A stretch of DNA of 64,000 bases. It comes from Sporosarcina sp. FSL K6-2383. GTDB taxonomy: Bacteria; Bacillota; Bacilli; Bacillales_A; Planococcaceae. Both the position numbers and the translations under genes were made by a program. Below the pieces are notes generated by a model. That model had not been told where the DNA came from and did no database searches. It worked only from the letters and a program-made list of their open reading frames with translations. The stretch is from positions 2,395,501 through 2,459,500 of the forward strand of contig NZ_CP152017.1 in NCBI RefSeq assembly GCF_038618305.1, in the 5' to 3' direction. Below are positions 15,910 to 25,541 of the stretch, in pieces (within the stretch, counting starts at the first letter, position 1; each line of letters starts with the position of its first letter).

Positions 15910-17121
15910 TTAAATAACTCCCTTCTCTTTTAGCGAAGCTAATTCTTCTTTGGATAATCCTAATTGCTTTTCAAAGATCTCATCATTATGTTCTCCAAGT
16001 TCAGGTGCACGATGTCGAATAGATCCTGGGGTTCCCGAAAATTTCGGCACGACACCTGGCACTTTTATAGTTCCAAGTCGTGGATGTTCAACTTCGACAA
16101 TATTTCCCCTTGCCTTGTAATGATCATCTTCAAAAATATCTTCTATACTTAAAATCGGGCTGACCGGCACACCAAATGCATCCAATTTATGCTGCAACTC
16201 TTTTAATGTAAATTGCTTGATCCAGCTAGAAACAATCTCTTGTACCTCGTCATCATTTTTTAAACGTTCCACATTTGTATAATACCGGTCATCTTTCAGC
16301 ATATCTGTTCTTTCCATTGCTTCCGCAAGGCGATCAAATGTCGGATCTGTGCTGCAGACAAGTACAACGAATTTGCTATCTTTTGTTTCATAGGTGCCAG
16401 CTGGACTTGAATGCCCAGCAAGACCTGGACTTCTCCCTCTCACCTTTCCCGTTTGATCATATTCCGCAATTAAGAATTCCAACATACGGAAGAGTGATTC
16501 ATACAACCCCATTTCAACCATTTGCCCTTCTGGTTCTCCTTCAGTTGTATCGCGATGGTACAAGGCGCTTACAGCCGCAAATGCTGTATATACACCCGTA
16601 ATATAATCAAGTAGTGAATAAGATGGGCTTACGGGCGGACGGTCTGGATATCCTTGTAAATAGGTATGTCCGCTAAACGCTGTGCCCGGTGTACCAAACC
16701 CGGCTTTTGAACTGTAGGGTCCTGTCTGCCCGTATCCGGAAATGCGCACCATAATTAATTGCGGATTTTCTTTTTTCAATAATTCATAACCCAGTCCCCA
16801 CTTTTCAAGTGTGCCAGGTCGAAAGTTCTCAATTAGGATGTCCGTCCTGGCGATAAGCTTTTTAAAAATCTCTTTTCCTTCCTCAGAACGAATATCAAGT
16901 GTAATTGACTTCTTATTACGTGCTAAACCAGGCCATCTGAGTGATTCACCATCTTTCCACGGACCGACTGTACGAAGTGTATCACCTTTATTAGGAAGTT
17001 CTATTTTCGTTACGTTTGCACCAAGATCAGCGAGTAATGTTGCGCCATATGGAGCCGCAATCATCGTTGATATATCTAGAATATCTACACCCGTCAGTGG
17101 TCCAAAGTTTCCTTTATTCAT
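15910..17121 (-). CDS. CaiB/BaiF family (class III) CoA-transferase
   Basis: A 403-residue family III CoA-transferase that moves CoA from a donor such as succinyl-CoA to a carboxylic acid. The N-terminal GVDILDISTMIAAPYGATLLADLGA block and YGQTGPYSSKAGFG are typical, and the catalytic aspartate is probably in SYSLLDYITG. It starts 13 bp after the FadR-type regulator and is fused by one-base contact to HMG-CoA lyase. Together they could activate and cleave a branched hydroxy-dicarboxylate (for example 3-hydroxy-3-methylglutarate, as for the SUGCT/HMGCL pair); this is inference. Confidence 0.88.
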   Translation of the reverse strand: MNKGNFGPLTGVDILDISTMIAAPYGATLLADLGANVTKIELPNKGDTLRTVGPWKDGESLRWPGLARNKKSITLDIRSEEGKEIFKKLIARTDILIENFRPGTLEKWGLGYELLKKENPQLIMVRISGYGQTGPYSSKAGFGTPGTAFSGHTYLQGYPDRPPVSPSYSLLDYITGVYTAFAAVSALYHRDTTEGEPEGQMVEMGLYESLFRMLEFLIAEYDQTGKVRGRSPGLAGHSSPAGTYETKDSKFVVLVCSTDPTFDRLAEAMERTDMLKDDRYYTNVERLKNDDEVQEIVSSWIKQFTLKELQHKLDAFGVPVSPILSIEDIFEDDHYKARGNIVEVEHPRLGTIKVPGVVPKFSGTPGSIRHRAPELGEHNDEIFEKQLGLSKEELASLKEKGVI

Positions 17122-17134
17122 CCTGATTCCTCCA

Positions 17135-17851
17135 TTACTCTTCTTTATTAATCAAACCTAGTACGTTATCCCGTAAATGATGCAAATGAGTCTGCATTGC
17201 TTGAACCGCACTTTCTTTATCTCCTAATTTAATCGCCTCTAAAATATCTTTATGTTCTTGAAGCGACTCTATATAACGATCAGTTGACTTCAATGTCTGC
17301 TTTCGTACTTGACGATATAAATTTAAATTCATTTCCATTAAGGAGACGAACACAAAATTATGCGTCGCCTCTGCAAGTGCCAGATGAAAATTACTATCTG
17401 CATCCACTTTCTCATCGGGATACTTTAATTTTTCCTTCATCCTTTGAAGTGAGTTCTCCATTTTAGCAATATCTTCTTGTGTTGCTCTTTCACATGCTAT
17501 TTCAACAATTTGGGGTTCTAGTGCTTCCCGTGCTTCTAAAAAATGAATAACTGCCGTTTTTTCAATCAAATCGACTGGGTTAACGTGGTATTTCAATGTA
17601 AGGCGCTGATCTACTTGTTGAATAAATCTACCGCCGCCTGCTTTCGAAACGATAAGCCCTTCTGACTCAAGTACTCGGCATGCTTCGCGAAGTGACGTTC
17701 TACTACAACCAAGTGTTTGTGCCAACTCCCGTTCACTTGGCAGGCGATCATTTGGTTCAAGCGTTCCATCCTCGATCAGCTTTCTAATCTGTTCAACGAT
17801 TTTCTCATACACTCGTGTATGTTGAAGTTCAACAAACATTTTCGGCTTCAT
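17135..17851 (-). CDS. FadR-subfamily GntR transcriptional regulator
   Basis: A 238-residue regulator with an N-terminal winged helix (DRLPSERELAQTLGCSRTSLREACRVLESEGLI, split here as helix and recognition helix, residues about 35-70) and a C-terminal FCD ligand domain with metal-type histidines (NFHLALAEATHN, QEHKDILEAI, MQTHLHHLRD). ATG 17851 lies behind AAGGA; TTG 17872 further upstream is less likely. It heads the CoA-transferase/HMG-CoA lyase operon and probably senses that pathway's acid. It could conceivably also control the island operators, but FadR-type operators usually read TNGTNNNACNA. Confidence 0.88.
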   Translation of the reverse strand: MKPKMFVELQHTRVYEKIVEQIRKLIEDGTLEPNDRLPSERELAQTLGCSRTSLREACRVLESEGLIVSKAGGGRFIQQVDQRLTLKYHVNPVDLIEKTAVIHFLEAREALEPQIVEIACERATQEDIAKMENSLQRMKEKLKYPDEKVDADSNFHLALAEATHNFVFVSLMEMNLNLYRQVRKQTLKSTDRYIESLQEHKDILEAIKLGDKESAVQAMQTHLHHLRDNVLGLINKEE

Positions 17852-18056
17852 GATTCCTTCACCACCCTTCAAGCGGTCTACTGGTTAGCCCACTTTTAAC
17901 TAAGTATATTCTTTGTTTATTAAATAGTCAATTTAATAGCACTTGTCTTTTAGGGTGAAATGATTCAATCACCATAGTGCCACAATATTTTTATGGCCTA
18001 GACATACTGTCGATGTTCATAAACGCTTCCTTAGAATGTACATTTTTTGCTTATAT

Positions 18057-18110
18057 AAAAACACCTTCGATTTCAGTACTTATTCAAGCGTACTGGTTCG
18101 AAGGTGTTTT
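18057..18110 (-). terminator. Terminator of efp
   Basis: ACACCTTCGA and TCGAAGGTGT pair, with an inner CAGTAC/GTACTG stem, followed by U-rich sequence on the minus strand. It ends the conserved efp unit at the border of the accessory island. Confidence 0.85.
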
Positions 18111-18126
18111 AAGGATTTATTTTACA

Positions 18127-18684
18127 TTATGCGCGTGAAACGTATTCTGATTCTTCGGTGTTGATGATGAGTTTGTCACCAACATTGACGAAAAATGGCA
18201 CTTGAACAATGAGTCCCGTTTCAAGTGTAGCTGGTTTCGAACCGCCACTCGACGTATCGCCTTTAATGCCTGGCTCTGTTGCTGCAACTTCCAAGACAAC
18301 CGTTACAGGTAATTCAACACCAAGAATTTCTTCTTTATATTGAATAACATGGACCTCCATGTTTTCTTTTAGGAATTTCAGCTCTTCTTCAATTTGTTTT
18401 GCAGGCAATTCAATTTGTTCATAAGATTCGTTGTCCATGAAGACATGATCGTCACCGTTCGCATACAAGTATTGCATACGTTTGTTATCAATTTGTGCTT
18501 TTGCTACTTTTTCTCCTGCACGGAACGTTTTTTCATTGACGTTGCCGGTACGTAAATTACGTAGTTTCGAACGAACGAATGCCGCACCTTTCCCTGGCTT
18601 AACGTGTTGGAAATCCATTACACGCCAAATGTCCCCGTCTACTTCTATTGTTAAGCCTGTTTTAAAATCGTTTACTGAAATCAT
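18127..18684 (-). CDS. efp: Translation elongation factor P
   Basis: A 185-residue EF-P of normal length, which rescues ribosomes stalled at polyproline. The KOW-like N-terminal domain has the tip lysine in KPGKGAAF (about residue 32), followed by two OB domains ending EYVSRA-like at the C-terminus. GGAGG precedes ATG 18684. It lies 23 bp downstream of the Xaa-Pro peptidase, as in other Bacillales (yqhT-efp). In B. subtilis yqhV and spoIIIA follow; here the catabolic island does. Confidence 0.97.
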   Translation of the reverse strand: MISVNDFKTGLTIEVDGDIWRVMDFQHVKPGKGAAFVRSKLRNLRTGNVNEKTFRAGEKVAKAQIDNKRMQYLYANGDDHVFMDNESYEQIELPAKQIEEELKFLKENMEVHVIQYKEEILGVELPVTVVLEVAATEPGIKGDTSSGGSKPATLETGLIVQVPFFVNVGDKLIINTEESEYVSRA

Positions 18685-18707
18685 GATGATTCCTCCATTT
18701 ACTAGAA

Positions 18708-19769
18708 TTATAGGATAAGTAGTTCTTTCGTTGAATGCGTTAGACGTACATTGCCGTCTTCCGTCATAATGATATCGTCTTCGATACGTACGCCACCGAT
18801 GCCTGGCAAATAGATACCCGGCTCAACGGTAACAGCCATATTGGGTACAAGTACAGTTTCTGAACGGAAGGACAATCCAGGTCCTTCATGTACCTCTAAA
18901 CCAATACCATGTCCTGTTGAATGACCGAAGGCTTCGCCATAGCCTTTTGATGTGATGTAATCGCGTGCAATTGCATCCGCTTCGATGCCTGTCATGCCAG
19001 GTTTAATCTTTTCTACTGCTAATTCTTGTGCCGCACGTGTCACTTCGTAAATTTCTTTTAGTTTATCCGAAGGTTCTCCGACAGCAACCGTTCGTGTAAT
19101 ATCAGAAATATAACCTTCATACAAGGCGCCGAAGTCGAGCGTTACTAAATCGCCCGATTCAATTACTTTGTCTGTTGCCACGCCATGTGGAAGCGCACCG
19201 CGTAAGCCAGATGCTACGATGATAGAGAACGATGAAGACGTTGCTCCTTGTTTACGCATCGCAAATTCTAACTCATTCGAAACCTCAAGTTCTGTAACGC
19301 CGGGTTTGATGAATGTGCAAATATGCGTGAACGCTTCGTCTGCAATTTTAGCAGCCTGCCTCAAAATCACCAATTCAGCTTCCGTTTTCACCATACGTAG
19401 TTTCTCCACAAGACCTGAGACGGGTTTTAACGTTGCTTTAACTTGTGCATTGTATAACTCATACAACCCATATGTCAAATCATCTTTTTCAAAACCAATT
19501 GTTTGCAACCCCATATTTTCAGCTTGTGCAGCAACTTCTTCGATAATCGTTTTCGTATGTTGAACAATTCGGAAACCTTCGATTTCTTTTTCTGCTTGCT
19601 CCGTATAACGGAAATCCGTGATGAACACAGCATCGTCAGAAGAAATGAGCGTCAGTCCAGCAGTCCCTGTAAAACCTGTCATGTAACGACGATTGAATTC
19701 ATTCGTAACAAGTAGCGCATCAATCTCTTGTTCTTTTAGTAACTCACGTAATTTTACTAGTTTCATCAT
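18708..19769 (-). CDS. Xaa-Pro aminopeptidase-like M24 peptidase
   Basis: A 353-residue metallopeptidase (YqhT/PapA family). The creatinase-like N-terminal domain is followed by the M24 domain with the dinuclear metal ligands in [17 protein letters not shown] (two Asp), [13 protein letters not shown] (His), VEPGIY (Glu) and GVRIEDD (Glu). ATG 19769 is used because AAGGGG lies 6 nt upstream and the aroQ stop ends at 19771; an in-frame open stretch further upstream overlaps aroQ and is not coding. It removes N-terminal residues before proline in the cytoplasm. Confidence 0.93.
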   Translation of the reverse strand: MMKLVKLRELLKEQEIDALLVTNEFNRRYMTGFTGTAGLTLISSDDAVFITDFRYTEQAEKEIEGFRIVQHTKTIIEEVAAQAENMGLQTIGFEKDDLTYGLYELYNAQVKATLKPVSGLVEKLRMVKTEAELVILRQAAKIADEAFTHICTFIKPGVTELEVSNELEFAMRKQGATSSSFSIIVASGLRGALPHGVATDKVIESGDLVTLDFGALYEGYISDITRTVAVGEPSDKLKEIYEVTRAAQELAVEKIKPGMTGIEADAIARDYITSKGYGEAFGHSTGHGIGLEVHEGPGLSFRSETVLVPNMAVTVEPGIYLPGIGGVRIEDDIIMTEDGNVRLTHSTKELLIL

Positions 19770-19770
19770 G

Positions 19771-20211
19771 TCATACCCCTTTTCCTCGGAGGAGAAAGGC
19801 TTGGATGGCGAGTGCGTATCCGTCCGTGCCGAATCCGGACAGTTGGCCGACGCAGACCGGCGCAATGACTGACGTCTGTCTGAACGGTTCTCGGCTATGT
19901 ATGTTCGAAATATGGATTTCGATAACAGGTACTTGAATTGAAGCGATCGCATCACGTAAAGCAATGCTATAATGCGTAAATGCTCCCGGATTGAAGACGA
20001 TTCCATCAAGACCGACCTCTTCAGCTTCATGGATCTTGTCGATTAAAGCTCCTTCGACATTCGATTGAAAAAATGCTAGCTCCACCCCATGCTCAGTTGC
20101 AGCGGCTTCTAATTTACGCTCGACATCCTCCAATGTTTCCTCTCCATAAATATCCGGTTCCCTTTTCCCAAGCCTGTTTAAATTAGGTCCGTTCAGAATT
20201 AGCAATTTCAC
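19771..20211 (-). CDS. aroQ: Type II 3-dehydroquinate dehydratase
   Basis: A 146-residue type II dehydroquinase that makes 3-dehydroshikimate. [20 protein letters not shown] contains the active-site Arg and Tyr, [16 protein letters not shown] the binding residues, and [14 protein letters not shown] the catalytic His. It is one base from the peptidase start, so coupled translation is likely. Together with the two shikimate kinases it serves aromatic amino acid synthesis. Confidence 0.96.
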   Translation of the reverse strand: MKLLILNGPNLNRLGKREPDIYGEETLEDVERKLEAAATEHGVELAFFQSNVEGALIDKIHEAEEVGLDGIVFNPGAFTHYSIALRDAIASIQVPVIEIHISNIHSREPFRQTSVIAPVCVGQLSGFGTDGYALAIQAFLLRGKGV

Positions 20212-20272
20212 CCCGTACCATTCCCCTCATCTTTTTCTTTCCTATTTTATCATATCGCGGTTGTCTAGCAAC

Positions 20273-20701
20273 TCATTTCATACTTTCCCCTGAAAGTTTC
20301 TTCATAAATACTGCTGTTCCCGTGAGAAATCGCAGAACAATGGCGATGATTGAGAGAAATGGTATCGAGACAGATTTAATAGCATCGAATGGAGTTTTAG
20401 GGGAGGTGATTGTCCATTCAATCGCGAAAACAGCGATAATTGCAATGGCTAGCGCCGAGATAGATGGCGGAATAGACGTTGTAAATGACACGGCGAAATA
20501 GAGAATGGCGAAAGTGACTATCAGTACTATAAAAAGGAGTCCCCATTGGATGACGATAGGAGCCGATTCGAACAGCATCCCTTTTTCTACCCACCCGATA
20601 GGCGACCAGCTAATGAAGTTAAAAAGATGTAAAAACTTAAGTGATAACGCAGTGAATATAGCACTAAAAAACGCCGTCCATAGTAAAGTTTTATTCAACA
20701 T
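20273..20701 (-). CDS. yqhR: YqhR-like membrane protein
   Basis: A 142-residue protein with four hydrophobic segments, matching in position and character the YqhR family of Bacillales. It has no known function. ATG 20701 is chosen, 6 nt after AGGAGGG; ATG 20707 lies against that site. It is divergent from yqhQ (plus strand). Confidence 0.78.
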   Translation of the reverse strand: MLNKTLLWTAFFSAIFTALSLKFLHLFNFISWSPIGWVEKGMLFESAPIVIQWGLLFIVLIVTFAILYFAVSFTTSIPPSISALAIAIIAVFAIEWTITSPKTPFDAIKSVSIPFLSIIAIVLRFLTGTAVFMKKLSGESMK

Positions 20702-20826
20702 AGACATCCCTCCTGTCTAAAGTGTCGGACGGTTCACTATTTTTTAAACATCAATTGTGGAGTGTACAGCTGTTTTTTAGTATAATGGTAAAATAGATTA
20801 TAGCTGAGACAAAAGAAAGTGTGGGA

Positions 20827-21816
20827 ATGACTATGGGAAAAGAACAACAAGCTCCTACTTATGGGGGTCAAGCACTCGTTGAAGGGGTTATGTTCGCTAG
20901 TAAGGATCATACTGTAACGGCCATTAGACGCAAGGATGATTCAATTGATTACTATCATCTACCGAAAGAAAAGAATACAACGCGTATGAAATTAAAGAAA
21001 ATTCCATTCGTTAGAGGCATTGTTGCTTTAATTGAATCGGCAGGGATTGGCTCGCGTCATTTGACATTTTCCAGTGAACGTTATGATGTCATGCCTGGAG
21101 AAGAAGTCGAACAACCTGAAGAAACGTCCAAATTGGCGATGGTACTAGGTGTGGCCGCAGTTGGCGTATTGTCATTTCTGTTCGGTAAATTCGTTTTCAC
21201 ACTTGTACCCGTTTTCTTGGCGCAAGCTTTGCAATTTATAGCGCCCGGAAAACCTGCACAAATCTTACTGGAAAGTCTGTTCAAGCTTATTTTATTGCTG
21301 ACATATATTTCACTAATTTCACTAACACCGCTCATTAAACGTGTCTTTCAATACCACGGTGCAGAACATAAGGTCATCAATGCTTACGAGAATAATTTAC
21401 CGCTGACAGTAGAAAATGTTCAAGCGCAATCCAGGTTGCATTTCCGCTGCGGTAGTAGTTTTATGCTCTTTACGGTCATTGTCGGGATGTTTATTTACTT
21501 CCTTGTACCAGCTGATCCGTTCTGGCTACGCATCGTCAACAGGATTTTGCTTATCCCAGTCGTACTTGGTATTTCTTTTGAAGTTTTGCAGGTAACAAAT
21601 TCGCTACGAAATATTCCTGTGTTGAAATATTTAGGCTACCCAGGGTTATGGTTACAACTATTGACGACAAAAGAGCCCGATAATCAACAGGTCGAAGTGG
21701 CGATTGCCTCTTTCGAGAAATTATTAGAAGTTGAAGAATTCGGGGTTGAAGTGTTGGAAGTAGCTGCTAAGGCAGATACGACTCCTACGATTGATGAAAC
21801 AGTTGCTGTAAATTAA
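20827..21816 (+). CDS. yqhQ: DUF1385 membrane protein YqhQ
   Basis: A conserved DUF1385 protein of about 329 residues. YGGQALVEGVMF near the N-terminus and FQYHGAEHKVINAYE (a possible metal site) with RLHFRCGSSFML are its hallmarks. About five hydrophobic helices are seen. The C-terminal acidic tail after residue 290 is variable. No biochemical role is established. GTG 20821, ATG 20827 and ATG 20833 are all possible starts because the ribosome site is weak. Confidence 0.9.
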   Translation: MTMGKEQQAPTYGGQALVEGVMFASKDHTVTAIRRKDDSIDYYHLPKEKNTTRMKLKKIPFVRGIVALIESAGIGSRHLTFSSERYDVMPGEEVEQPEETSKLAMVLGVAAVGVLSFLFGKFVFTLVPVFLAQALQFIAPGKPAQILLESLFKLILLLTYISLISLTPLIKRVFQYHGAEHKVINAYENNLPLTVENVQAQSRLHFRCGSSFMLFTVIVGMFIYFLVPADPFWLRIVNRILLIPVVLGISFEVLQVTNSLRNIPVLKYLGYPGLWLQLLTTKEPDNQQVEVAIASFEKLLEVEEFGVEVLEVAAKADTTPTIDETVAVN

Positions 21817-21820
21817 TAAA

Positions 21821-21855
21821 ACGGAAGGCGCCTTAATTGGCACCTTCCGTTTTTC
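21821..21855. terminator. Bidirectional terminator yqhQ / nrdJ
   Basis: ACGGAAGGCGCC pairs with GGCACCTTCCGT, flanked by A-run and T-run, between two convergent genes. Confidence 0.9.
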
Positions 21856-21861
21856 ATTTAC

Positions 21862-24423
21862 TTATAAACCGCATTTCAATTGTGCGTTACAGTTTGTACA
21901 TGTGTTACAGCCGCCCATTTCCTCGACGGTTCCTTGACGACACACTGGGCATGTATCGCCAACTTCGGAGCCAATTGTGACATTAGTGGATCGCAAATCT
22001 TGAATCGTGTTGACTAACACAACTTTCGGCTGTTCAACAACTTCTTCTACATAATTCGATTCCATGTCATTTTCTTCGGCCTTTAGCGTTAACACCTGCG
22101 AGTCGCGGCTACCATCTACATAGACAGTACCACCCTTCGCTCCGCCTTTATACAGACGCTCATAGACACTCTCAACCTGCTCGACTGTATAACCACGTGG
22201 CGCGTTAACTGTCTTGGAGATGGAACTATCTATCCAGCGTTGAATGATACACTGCACATCCGCATGTGCCTCTGGTGCAAGACTCATCGAAGAGATGAAC
22301 CATTCCGGCAAGTTGTCCGGATCTACTTCAGGATTACGTTGTAAATATTCCTCTACAATACCTGCTTTAACCTCAATAAATTTCCCAAGGCGTCCGCTAC
22401 GATAATAGGTAAAGGAAAAGTATGGTTCTAATCCAGTACTGACGCCAACCATAGTTCCAGTGGACCCTGTAGGTGCAACTGTTAATAAATGAGAATTTCG
22501 TATACCGTATTTCAAAATAGATTGGCGAATATCCTCAGGCATTTTCTTCATGAAGCCTGTGTTGATGAATGCATTGCGAAGAGCTACTGTTTCTTCATCT
22601 GATTTACCGACGAGGAATGGGAAGCTCCCTTTTTCTTTTGCAAGCTCAACCGACTCACGGTAAGCCGTTGTGGCAATTGCTTCGAATACATTATCAACGA
22701 GTTCGTTACCTTCTACTGAACCGTATTCTTTCTCACAATAAATCAGTAAATCAGCAAGACCCATCACACCGAGTCCTACACGACGTTCTCCGAGGGCTTG
22801 TACTTTATTGTCTTCAAGGAAATAAGGCGTGGCATCGATAACATTGTCCTGCATACGAACGCCAACTCGTACTGTTTCCTTCAATTTTTCATAGTTAACT
22901 GTTTTCGTTTCTTTATTTGCAAATTCAGCAAGGTTTACAGCAGCTAAATTGCACACACTATATGGTGCAAGGGGTTGTTCACCACACGGGTTTGTTGCTA
23001 CGACTTGCTGGCCATATGCTTTTGCATTTGTTTCGTTGTTGGCATTGTCAATGAAGAAAATACCTGGTTCTGCAGAATATGTTGCACAAATATTAATCAA
23101 ATCCCATAGCGCACGTGCTTTGATCGTTCGGTAGACGCGTACAGCGAATCCTTGACGCTCCCATTCACGAACATCCCCAACTTTATGCCACTCTTCATTG
23201 TAAGCTGCCATTTCTTCTGGCGAATACTTCTCAACTGCTGGGAACCGTAGCTCGTAATCTGCATCCTGTTCAACAGCTTCCATAAAATCATCCGTCAGAG
23301 TGACCGAAATATTTGCACCTGTGAGGAATTCTAAGTTATGTACGGAATACGTCCCACCATCGCGTAGTTTCGATTCAGCATCGCGCATGATTGCTTCGTT
23401 GAAGCCGCCCATTCCTGGGATTGTTCGGTAATTTAATAGACCTTGATACATCGCTTCCTCTTGTACAGTTAGCGGTTTAAATTTCAATTTTTCACTTGCG
23501 AGTTTTTTAATCAGCTCGTCTTCTGTATGTTCCAGAAGGTAACGGAGAATCCGCGGATTCTGCATTTTCGAGATGATAAATTCATAAATGTCAGGGTGCC
23601 AATCCGCAAGCATGATCATCTGGGCCCCGCGTCGACTTCCACCTTGTTCGACAAGATGTGTCAATTTCGCAATATCGTCCAGCCATGATACCGATCCAGA
23701 CGACTTGCCGTTTACGCCGCGCGCCAACGTGTTGCGTGGGCGCAATGTAGAACCATTTGTCCCAACTCCGCCGCCTCGACTCATAATCTCCATCACCTGT
23801 TTACGATGATCAGAAATTCCTTCGCGTGAGTCTGCCACAAACGGCATCACATAACAGTTGAAAAATGTCACTTCCGTATCCGATCCAGCCCCGTAGAGCA
23901 CACGCCCAGCTGGGATAAAATTCAAATTAGACAGCTGGTCATAAAAGCGATCAAACGACTCCTTACGCTTGTCCTCTGTCGTTTCAACGGAAGCAAGCCC
24001 CGTCGCGTTCCGCTTTGCAATTTGCTCATAAAAAACTTCAAGCGGCTTTTCAATCACATCGATTGGTCGAGTCACGATGCCCTCTTCCTGTTCTTCCGGA
24101 TTATCAATTGCAGACCGGAATTCTTTTTCAATCCAAATATCTGCCTTACCACTCTTCGCATCAATTGCGGTAATAAATCCAAGTCCACGCGCCGGGAACT
24201 TCGGATCCTCCTTCACCGTCAGAACGACAAAATCACCAATTTTAAGCGTTTTTTTCGCAGTATCCTTGAATGAATACCGGTCAATCATAACGAGTCTAGA
24301 TACCCCGCTATGTTCAATTTTCATATCTGGGGTAATGGTATGCACTTGCGGAAATTTCGCAATATCTGCATTCAGTTGCACCTTATCTAAAATTGGCTCT
24401 TGATGCTTTGAAACAATAACCAT
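21862..24423 (-). CDS. nrdJ: Class II (adenosylcobalamin-dependent) ribonucleoside-diphosphate reductase
   Basis: An 853-residue B12-dependent ribonucleotide reductase. FFNCYVMP holds one redox cysteine, NPCGEQPL the radical-site Asn-Cys-Glu, and LLTVAPTGSTGTM the conserved loop. The C-terminus has CPVC, a further CNTC and CNAQLKC, the Zn/thiol tail that re-reduces the active site. It makes deoxynucleotides without oxygen or a metal-radical subunit. It stands alone between yqhQ and lipM, an insertion relative to B. subtilis. No cobalamin riboswitch is seen upstream, but NrdR-like boxes are present at 24457-24505. Confidence 0.95.
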   Translation of the reverse strand: MVIVSKHQEPILDKVQLNADIAKFPQVHTITPDMKIEHSGVSRLVMIDRYSFKDTAKKTLKIGDFVVLTVKEDPKFPARGLGFITAIDAKSGKADIWIEKEFRSAIDNPEEQEEGIVTRPIDVIEKPLEVFYEQIAKRNATGLASVETTEDKRKESFDRFYDQLSNLNFIPAGRVLYGAGSDTEVTFFNCYVMPFVADSREGISDHRKQVMEIMSRGGGVGTNGSTLRPRNTLARGVNGKSSGSVSWLDDIAKLTHLVEQGGSRRGAQMIMLADWHPDIYEFIISKMQNPRILRYLLEHTEDELIKKLASEKLKFKPLTVQEEAMYQGLLNYRTIPGMGGFNEAIMRDAESKLRDGGTYSVHNLEFLTGANISVTLTDDFMEAVEQDADYELRFPAVEKYSPEEMAAYNEEWHKVGDVREWERQGFAVRVYRTIKARALWDLINICATYSAEPGIFFIDNANNETNAKAYGQQVVATNPCGEQPLAPYSVCNLAAVNLAEFANKETKTVNYEKLKETVRVGVRMQDNVIDATPYFLEDNKVQALGERRVGLGVMGLADLLIYCEKEYGSVEGNELVDNVFEAIATTAYRESVELAKEKGSFPFLVGKSDEETVALRNAFINTGFMKKMPEDIRQSILKYGIRNSHLLTVAPTGSTGTMVGVSTGLEPYFSFTYYRSGRLGKFIEVKAGIVEEYLQRNPEVDPDNLPEWFISSMSLAPEAHADVQCIIQRWIDSSISKTVNAPRGYTVEQVESVYERLYKGGAKGGTVYVDGSRDSQVLTLKAEENDMESNYVEEVVEQPKVVLVNTIQDLRSTNVTIGSEVGDTCPVCRQGTVEEMGGCNTCTNCNAQLKCGL

Positions 24424-24456
24424 TTAAGCACCCTCCTTTTCAAATTTCACTAATTA

Positions 24457-24472
24457 ATACAACATGTTGTGT
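24457..24472. promoter_or_regulatory. NrdR-like box 1 upstream of nrdJ
   Basis: ATACAACATGTTGTGT matches the NrdR box consensus aCACWATATATWGTGT at 13 of 16 positions and centres on a perfect 12-bp palindrome, ACAACATGTTGT. It lies 34-49 bp upstream of the start codon and overlaps the likely promoter (TATTAA as -10 on the minus strand). Confidence 0.55.
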
Positions 24473-24489
24473 TAATCTTCTCTATTAAT

Positions 24490-24505
24490 CTACTACATCT
24501 TGAAT
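24490..24505. promoter_or_regulatory. Weaker NrdR-like box 2
   Basis: CTACTACATCTTGAAT matches 10 of 16 consensus positions. Its centre is 33 bp from that of box 1, close to the three-helical-turn spacing (31-32 bp) usual for paired NrdR boxes. Confidence 0.3.
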
Positions 24506-24603
24506 CACTCTTCAATATCGATGTTTTTACATTTTCCGACAATCTCTTTATCTACGCCATTCTACTAAGTTTTATTACAAAAAATAGCCCGAAAGTTATA
24601 GGC

Positions 24604-25440
24604 TCACTTTTTAAAAGTCCAGTCATCATTAGCATATTTTTTTCGTTCGATATCGTGTACAAATTCAAGCTGTCGCTCGCTTAATTGTAATGGCTCCAGT
24701 TGCATATCAAGCGCAGCTTCAAATCCTTGTGCAAATGCCTCCACACATTCCTCTACAGACACCGTTCGTTTCATCAGACGATCAATTGCAACCGCCTTTT
24801 CTGGCAAACTGGCACGCATTCGTTCGCGCTGTTCTTCCGACCTAAATTTAAATAGTGACACGAGTTTATTTTCATCAAGACTCAAAAGTATCGCACCATG
24901 CTGCAAAATAACACCTTTTTGCCTCGTCTGTGCACTGCCTGCCACTTTCTTTCCTTCAACAACTAGCTCATACCAGCTCGGCGCATCAAAGCACACCGCG
25001 CTTTTCGGATTTTTTAAATCATCAGTTTGCTGAATCGTTTGCGGAACTGAAAATTGTGCATCAAGACCTAAATTCCGAAAACCTTCCAGCACACCGCCTG
25101 AAATAACCCGATAAGCCTCCGTCACCGTTTCCGGCATATCAGGATAACTCTCAGAGACAATCACGCTATATGTAAGTTCATGCTCATGCAGAACGCCTCG
25201 TCCCCCAGTCGGACGCCTCACGAAGCCGAGACCGTGTTTACGTACTTCATCCATCTCAATTTCTTTGTCAACACTTTGAAAATATCCAATCGATAATGTT
25301 GCCGGTTGCCATTCGTAAAACCGCAACACCGGACCGATTTCCCCTTTGCTATGCCATTCCAACAATGCCTCGTCCAGCGCCATATTGAACGAAGCGCTAC
25401 ATTTCCCCGAATTAATGAAGTGCCAAATCGTTTTTTTCAT
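24604..25440 (-). CDS. lipM: Octanoyl-[acyl-carrier]:GcvH octanoyltransferase LipM
   Basis: A 278-residue BPL/LplA/LipB-fold transferase that moves octanoyl groups from ACP to the glycine-cleavage H protein. [18 protein letters not shown] is the acyl-binding motif, [12 protein letters not shown] carries the active cysteine, and [11 protein letters not shown] the conserved lysine. The length is that of B. subtilis LipM. It lies near the gcv operon, whose H protein is its acceptor. A short inverted repeat (AGCCCGAAAGTTATAGGCT) just after the stop may terminate it. Confidence 0.93.
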   Translation of the reverse strand: MKKTIWHFINSGKCSASFNMALDEALLEWHSKGEIGPVLRFYEWQPATLSIGYFQSVDKEIEMDEVRKHGLGFVRRPTGGRGVLHEHELTYSVIVSESYPDMPETVTEAYRVISGGVLEGFRNLGLDAQFSVPQTIQQTDDLKNPKSAVCFDAPSWYELVVEGKKVAGSAQTRQKGVILQHGAILLSLDENKLVSLFKFRSEEQRERMRASLPEKAVAIDRLMKRTVSVEECVEAFAQGFEAALDMQLEPLQLSERQLEFVHDIERKKYANDDWTFKK

Positions 25441-25541
25441 CCGAATTCTCCCTCCACAACGAATTTCATTTTATCATTCCCATTGAACTAGTGCCACCTA
25501 ATCTTTATAATAGAAAAGTAGAGAGAAAGGGGAAAGTTGTT

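Noticed and set aside
19770..20030. N-terminal extension of the Xaa-Pro peptidase by 87 codons
   Set aside because: It lies entirely within aroQ in another frame; the family N-terminus ([12 protein letters not shown]) starts at 19769.
24424..24603. Cobalamin riboswitch upstream of the B12-dependent reductase
   Set aside because: The spacer is short, A/T-rich and lacks the B12-box; the palindromic NrdR-like boxes fit better.
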